The notes beneath the pieces are model-generated. The model ran no database searches. It saw only the letters and a list, made by a program, of their open reading frames with translations, and was not told the origin of the DNA. A program made the position numbers and the translations under genes. A DNA stretch of 10,679 bases from positions 1 to 10,679 of the forward strand of contig JAFMJU010000089.1 in assembly GCA_017853285.1 (NCBI GenBank), in the 5' to 3' direction. Numbering within the stretch: position 1 is the first letter of the stretch; each line of letters begins with the position of its first letter. The stretch is from Gemmataceae bacterium (GTDB lineage: Bacteria; Planctomycetota; Planctomycetia; Gemmatales; Gemmataceae). Below are positions 7,876 through 10,679 of the stretch, piece after piece.

Positions 7876-9189
7876 ATGCTCATCCTCCCCCGCCCCGATC
7901 GCCGAGCCGCCATGAAAGCCGCGGCCCTCTCTGCCCTCCCCGCCTGGCAACTGCCCGCCCTGGCGGCAGACCAGCCCGCGAGGGCCGGCGAAAAACCAAA
8001 GATCGCACTCATCGGCTGCGGCGGCATGGGCAAGGGCGATGCCCGCAACGCCGCCCGCTTCGGCACCGTGGTGGCGGTCTGCGATGTCGATGCCAACCGC
8101 GCCGCCGAGGCCGCCAAGCAAAACGGCAACGCCAGGCAATACACCGATTTCCGCAAGCTGCTCGACACCGAGAAGGATCTCTCGGTGGTGATCAACGCCA
8201 CGCCCGACCACTGGCACACGCTGGTTAATCTGGCCGCCATCAAGGCCGGCAAGGATGTCTACAGCGAAAAGCCCCTCACCCTCACCATCGATGAGGGCAA
8301 GCGCCTGGTGGCCGCGGTCAAGGCCCACAAGCGCGTGCTGCAAACCGGCAGCCAGCAGCGCAGCGACAAGCTGTTCCGCCAGGCCTGCCTGCTGGTCCGC
8401 TCGGGCCGCCTGGGCAAACTCCATACCGTCACCAGCGCCCTGCCCGCCGGCCTGCGGGCCGGCCCGTTCAAGTCCGTCGACATCCCCGCCGGCCTCGACT
8501 GGGACATGTGGCAGGGCCAGGCCCCCGCCACCGCCTATGTCCCCGAGCGCTGCTTCACCAACTTCCGCTTCTGGCTCGACTACAGCGGCGGCACGCTCAC
8601 CGACTGGGGCGCCCACCACAACGACATCGTGCTGTGGGCCATCAACCAGACCGGCCCCAGCTCCATCGAGGGCAAGCGCCTGGCCGAGCCGGTTCCCGGC
8701 GGCTACACCGCCCCCTCCGAGTACGAGATCACCTACGGCTACCAGGGCGGCCTGAAGCACATCTGCAAGAGCACCACCGCCAGCACCATCTTCGGCGGCC
8801 GGCCCGACAAGCCGGTCCCCCGCCACCTGATGGACCACGGCGTCAAGTTCGAGGGCTCAGACGGCTGGCTGTTCGTCACCCGCGGCAAGATCGAGGCCAG
8901 CAAGCCCGAGATCCTCGGCGACAAGCCCTCCCCCCAGGAGCAGGGCGTCCAGGTCAGCGACGACCACATGGCCAACTTCTTCGACTGCGTGGCCACACGC
9001 AAGGCACCCATCTGCGACGCCGAGACCGGCCACCGCTCCGTCTCCGTCTGCCACCTCGGCGGCATCGCCCTCCGCCTCGGCCGCAAGCTCACCTGGGACC
9101 CCTCCCGCGAGGAGTTCACCAACGACGCCGAAGCCAACACCCACCTCGCCCGCGAACAGCGCAAACCGTGGACTTACGACATCGCCTGA
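7876..9189 (+). CDS. Exported Gfo/Idh/MocA-family NAD(P)-dependent oxidoreductase
   Basis: The 437-aa product is a member of the family that oxidises or reduces sugars, inositols and related polyols with a tightly bound nicotinamide cofactor; the exact substrate cannot be read from sequence. The Rossmann motif KIALIGCGGMG is at residues 42-52, an Asp ends the second strand (AVCDVD, about 67-72), and the family EKP motif is at 131-133 with the conserved Lys132. The C-terminal sheet domain contains DWGAHHNDI at 243-251. The N-terminus DRRAAMKAAALSAL (8-21), followed by a short hydrophobic stretch and ALAAD, looks like a twin-arginine export signal, as is common for planctomycete members. I chose ATG 7876 because it places RR close to the N-terminus. 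In-frame ATGs at 7768 and 7825 would overlap the DUF58 gene or the candidate promoter, and an internal one lies at 7912. The DUF1801 gene follows after 24 bp. Confidence 0.92.
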   Translation: MLILPRPDRRAAMKAAALSALPAWQLPALAADQPARAGEKPKIALIGCGGMGKGDARNAARFGTVVAVCDVDANRAAEAAKQNGNARQYTDFRKLLDTEKDLSVVINATPDHWHTLVNLAAIKAGKDVYSEKPLTLTIDEGKRLVAAVKAHKRVLQTGSQQRSDKLFRQACLLVRSGRLGKLHTVTSALPAGLRAGPFKSVDIPAGLDWDMWQGQAPATAYVPERCFTNFRFWLDYSGGTLTDWGAHHNDIVLWAINQTGPSSIEGKRLAEPVPGGYTAPSEYEITYGYQGGLKHICKSTTASTIFGGRPDKPVPRHLMDHGVKFEGSDGWLFVTRGKIEASKPEILGDKPSPQEQGVQVSDDHMANFFDCVATRKAPICDAETGHRSVSVCHLGGIALRLGRKLTWDPSREEFTNDAEANTHLAREQRKPWTYDIA

Positions 9190-9213
9190 GGCAGCCAGGG
9201 AAGCGGGCGAATC

Positions 9214-9726
9214 GTGAAGAAAAAAGCCAACACCCACCCTGGGCCGGACCAAGCCGAGGTCACAAAAGGCAACCAACCGGCGAAGGAGCGGCGTTCAGCC
9301 GAAGCCACCCTCCGCACCCTGATCGCCAGGCTCGCCCCCAAGCGGGTCAGGCTGGTTGGGACGATCCGTCGGCACCTCCGCAAGAGCCTACCCACCGCAT
9401 TGGAGGTGGTTTATGAATACCGCGATTTCCTGGTCATCAGCTTTTCACCAAGTCCCCGGGGATACGAGGGGGTCCTGGGAATCCGGGCCGACCCGCTCGG
9501 GGTGAGGCTGTACTTCAACCAAGGCAAGGCATTGGCAGATCCCGGAAAACTATTGCAAGGGTCCGGGAAACAGACTCGTTGGTTAGCCGTGGAAAGCGCA
9601 TCGTTGCTCAACCTTCCGACGGTCAACGCCCTGATCAGCGGGGCCATCCATCACAGCTCGGTTCCATTTCCAAAAACCGGTCCAGGATCGCTGGTCTTTC
9701 GCACAGGGTCCGCCAAAGAAAAATGA
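9214..9726 (+). CDS. DUF1801-domain protein
   Basis: The 170-aa product starts at GTG 9214, the only plausible start because the frame has no ATG at all. It has a Lys-rich tail (residues 1-30) and then a DUF1801 (YdhG-like) domain from about 35 to 145. The signs are a helix ending in LPTALEVVYEYRDFLVISFS, the strand GVRLYFNQGK at 96-105, the segment DPGKLLQGSGKQTRWLAVES at 109-128, and a final helix NLPTVNALISGAI. Function is not established for the family; the fold suggests ligand or metal-cluster carrier roles, and members often sit with SRPBCC/AHSA1 or glyoxalase genes, as here. The gene follows the oxidoreductase by 24 bp and could be read through from it. Its codon choice is less GC-biased than its upstream neighbours: 36 G/C in 9421-9480, against 43 in 5881-5940, hand-counted. 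Confidence 0.75.
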   Translation: MKKKANTHPGPDQAEVTKGNQPAKERRSAEATLRTLIARLAPKRVRLVGTIRRHLRKSLPTALEVVYEYRDFLVISFSPSPRGYEGVLGIRADPLGVRLYFNQGKALADPGKLLQGSGKQTRWLAVESASLLNLPTVNALISGAIHHSSVPFPKTGPGSLVFRTGSAKEK

Positions 9727-9784
9727 TCCTCGAGCAGGTGCTCCCCTTGCTTGGCCCGAAGGAACCCACCCAAAACAACAATAC

Positions 9785-10234
9785 TTAACCCAGGAGTTCC
9801 CCGACCTGTTTTAACATCCGGGCCCATCCCATCTCTGTCCGGGCGACATAGTCGGCCCACACCGCGTCCATTTCATGGACTATGGTCGCCACGCACCCAG
9901 TCGACTCGGGCTCAATGGTCAATGTCACACGGGAAGGGTTCGCTTCCTCGCTTTCGTCCACAATCCAGGTGAAGGCGATTTTGCGCGGGCGGTCCAACTC
10001 AAGGTAGGTCCCCCAGTGTTTGGCTTCCATCCCGCCACGCATGTCGGAGAAGAAAAACTTGCCGCCAACCCGTGGGTCGACCTCAATGCGCGCAATATCC
10101 CCGGAGAGGCCTGAACTCTTCAATGCCGCGGCCATCCACAAACGAACTTGCCTGGGATCGAGCCATGTGTCGTAAACCTGCTCGGGAATAGCCTCAAAGC
10201 GATGACTGACCCGTGCCTCAATTTTGGAACTCAT
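9785..10234 (-). CDS. AHSA1-like SRPBCC (START-fold) domain protein
   Basis: The 149-aa product is a single-domain member of the Activator-of-Hsp90-ATPase-1-like (AHSA1) branch of the SRPBCC superfamily, small helix-grip proteins with a deep hydrophobic cavity. The signs are the opening strand and helix RVSHRFEAIPEQVYDTWLDP (8-27) with RLWM after it, RIEVDPRVGGKFFF (49-62), WGTYLELDRPRKIAFTW (74-90), RVTLTIEPE, and the long C-terminal helix ending MLKQVGELL. Bacterial members often act in stress or ligand-binding roles, but the ligand is unknown and a role with Hsp90 should not be assumed. The start ATG 10234 has only a weak AAAGG far upstream. It converges on the DUF1801 gene with a 58-bp gap and shares its lower-GC composition. 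Confidence 0.88.
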   Translation of the reverse strand: MSSKIEARVSHRFEAIPEQVYDTWLDPRQVRLWMAAALKSSGLSGDIARIEVDPRVGGKFFFSDMRGGMEAKHWGTYLELDRPRKIAFTWIVDESEEANPSRVTLTIEPESTGCVATIVHEMDAVWADYVARTEMGWARMLKQVGELLG

Positions 10235-10370
10235 CGGTGTTTCGCGCCTTTTTTTCTCGTTCCATCAAGATAACCAACGCTCCAGCCCGGCATGGCGACC
10301 GGAAAGGGTCCTAATTTTCAAGCCATCGTCTGTATCACCCAGGGGGCGAGGTGACCTGCCTCAAATCCAA

Positions 10371-10415
10371 GTGCTACCAGCACGCAAATACCATAGCAAA
10401 TCAGCTATGGTTGCG
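10371..10415. repeat. Two adjacent hairpins, the second strong
   Basis: GTGCT-ACC-AGCAC (10371-10383) is followed by the perfect 8-bp stem ACCATAGC-AAATCA-GCTATGGT (10390-10411). CGCA/TGCG (10383-10386 and 10412-10415) extends the second stem across a 3-nt bulge. No T-run follows on either strand, so these are not standard terminators. A structured RNA, protein-binding DNA element or recombination-type site is possible. Confidence 0.55.
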
Positions 10416-10468
10416 ATGTTATTTGGTTCGCTGTCAGCCACAGAAACCATACACTCCCGCATTCGGCT

Positions 10469-10506
10469 CACCAAAACCCCACATCCCAACCAAACACCAC
10501 CAAACC
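10469..10506. other. A/C-only tract (G/T-rich on the minus strand)
   Basis: Across 38 bases the plus strand is made of A and C apart from a single T (10484). The minus strand therefore carries seven runs of two to four G separated by short T-rich gaps, a pattern compatible with a two-layer G-quadruplex. A shorter A/C tract recurs at 10553-10577. Confidence 0.45.
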
Positions 10507-10510
10507 GCCT

Positions 10511-10550
10511 CCCGGTGAACCGGGTGCGCCAGCGCCCGGGCCGCTGGCGC
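10511..10550. repeat. Double hairpin, GC-rich
   Basis: CCCGG-TGAA-CCGGG (10511-10524) is followed after one base by the perfect 9-bp stem GCGCCAGCG-CCCGGGC-CGCTGGCGC (10526-10550). Neither strand shows a following run of T. The pairing is strong enough to form in either RNA or single-stranded DNA. Confidence 0.6.
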
Positions 10551-10634
10551 TGACAAAAACCCAATACCAACCACACCGCCTGAACCAGTTTTCTTCTTTT
10601 GTCCTCAGGCGAGCCGTGCGCGCCAGTGCACGGG
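10517..10634 (+). repeat. Imperfect direct repeat pair, 24 bp, 94 bp apart
   Basis: 10517-10540 and 10611-10634 agree at 19 of 24 positions by hand alignment. Each is preceded by a matching ACCAAACCGCCT-like block (10499-10510 and 10570-10581, 11 of 12), and each of those by an A/C-rich tract. The order of blocks is the same in both copies, with insertions between them. This suggests two diverged copies of one element of roughly 75-90 bp. Confidence 0.45.
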
Positions 10635-10639
10635 TTCAG
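10577..10639. repeat. Overlapping inverted repeats near the right edge
   Basis: CGCCTGA (10577-10583) pairs with TCAGGCG (10605-10611) around a 21-nt pyrimidine-rich loop. CTGAACC (10580-10586) can instead pair with GGTTCAG (10633-10639), enclosing the smaller CCGTGC/GCACGG stem (10614-10619 with 10628-10633). The two foldings compete for the same bases. Confidence 0.5.
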
Positions 10640-10679
10640 CCTCCCCACGGTCACTCACCCGGCCCAGTCAGCACCAGCC

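Larger units (their letters stand above)
10235..10679. other. Gene-free 445-bp region with hairpins and degenerate repeats
   Basis: I see no credible gene. The two short frames here (10224-10553 plus, 10361-10654 minus) run through the hairpins, lack ribosome binding sites and resemble no family I know. The first part should hold the promoter of the AHSA1 gene, but no clear hexamers are visible. From 10335 onward there is a series of inverted repeats, an A/C-rich tract and two imperfect copies of a larger element, listed separately. G/C content is low for the window (27 of 60 at 10381-10440 by hand count). The region runs off the right edge, so its outer limit is unknown. Confidence 0.6.

Noticed and set aside
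9700..9745. Minus-strand terminator after the AHSA1 gene (GAGC-ACCT-GCTC followed by TTTTTCTTT)
   Set aside because: The stem is only 4-5 bp and the T-run is separated from it by about 8 nt and lies inside the DUF1801 gene. Too weak to call.
10577..10641. Integron attC-like site at the right edge
   Set aside because: Size and outer inverted repeats are suggestive, but the ends read CCTGAAC and GTTCAGC rather than the RYYYAAC/GTTRRRY consensus. No integrase is in view and the nearby genes are convergent. Kept only as an unexplained inverted repeat.
10361..10654. 97-codon minus-strand frame and the overlapping 109-codon plus-strand frame (10224-10553)
   Set aside because: Both run through several hairpins, have no ribosome binding site or recognisable domain, and one begins inside the AHSA1 gene. 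A real small gene cannot be fully excluded.

Overview
The window is high-GC bacterial chromosome, read here as a member of the Planctomycetota (Gemmataceae-like). This assignment is an inference. It rests on strong G/C bias at third codon positions, which produces long spurious antisense ORFs, on a MoxR/DUF58 gene pair, on an exported Gfo/Idh/MocA oxidoreductase with a twin-arginine-type leader (a family greatly expanded in planctomycetes), on a tiny Tyr/Pro-rich secreted protein, and on a PurB of the eukaryote-like subtype. No rRNA, 16S fragment or other direct taxonomic marker is present.

Layout. (1) 1-1626 (+) is the 3' part of a gene for a large secreted protein I cannot place in a family; it begins before the window and the end of its signal peptide is visible. 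(2) A strong bidirectional terminator hairpin (1653-1690) separates it from two convergent housekeeping genes on the minus strand: purB (4768 to 3284), then icd (3165 to 1711). A 118-bp gap with a hairpin and an AT-rich island lies between these two. (3) A 231-bp divergent region with several short palindromes (4769-4999) leads on the plus strand to a 103-aa secreted Tyr/Pro-rich protein (5000-5311). (4) A tight pair follows, a MoxR-type AAA+ ATPase and a DUF58 protein (5433-7778). (5) A weak terminator and a plausible promoter precede the Gfo/Idh/MocA oxidoreductase (7876-9189). (6) After 9189 the composition shifts towards lower GC: a DUF1801 protein (9214-9726, +) converges on an AHSA1/SRPBCC protein (10234 to 9785, -). 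The last 445 bp hold no credible gene but contain several hairpins and an imperfect repeated element.

How the genes work together. icd (TCA cycle) and purB (purine synthesis) are core metabolism placed side by side, with no obvious pathway link. MoxR plus DUF58 is a classic chaperone-like module, here without the vWA/BatA and transglutaminase genes that often follow it. The DUF1801 and AHSA1 genes are of types often found together as small accessory genes. I found no transposase, integrase, CRISPR array, tRNA, toxin-antitoxin pair or recognisable defence system. The parts most likely to hold something undescribed are the unassigned secreted protein at the left end, the small Tyr/Pro-rich secreted protein, and the structured repeat region at the right end.
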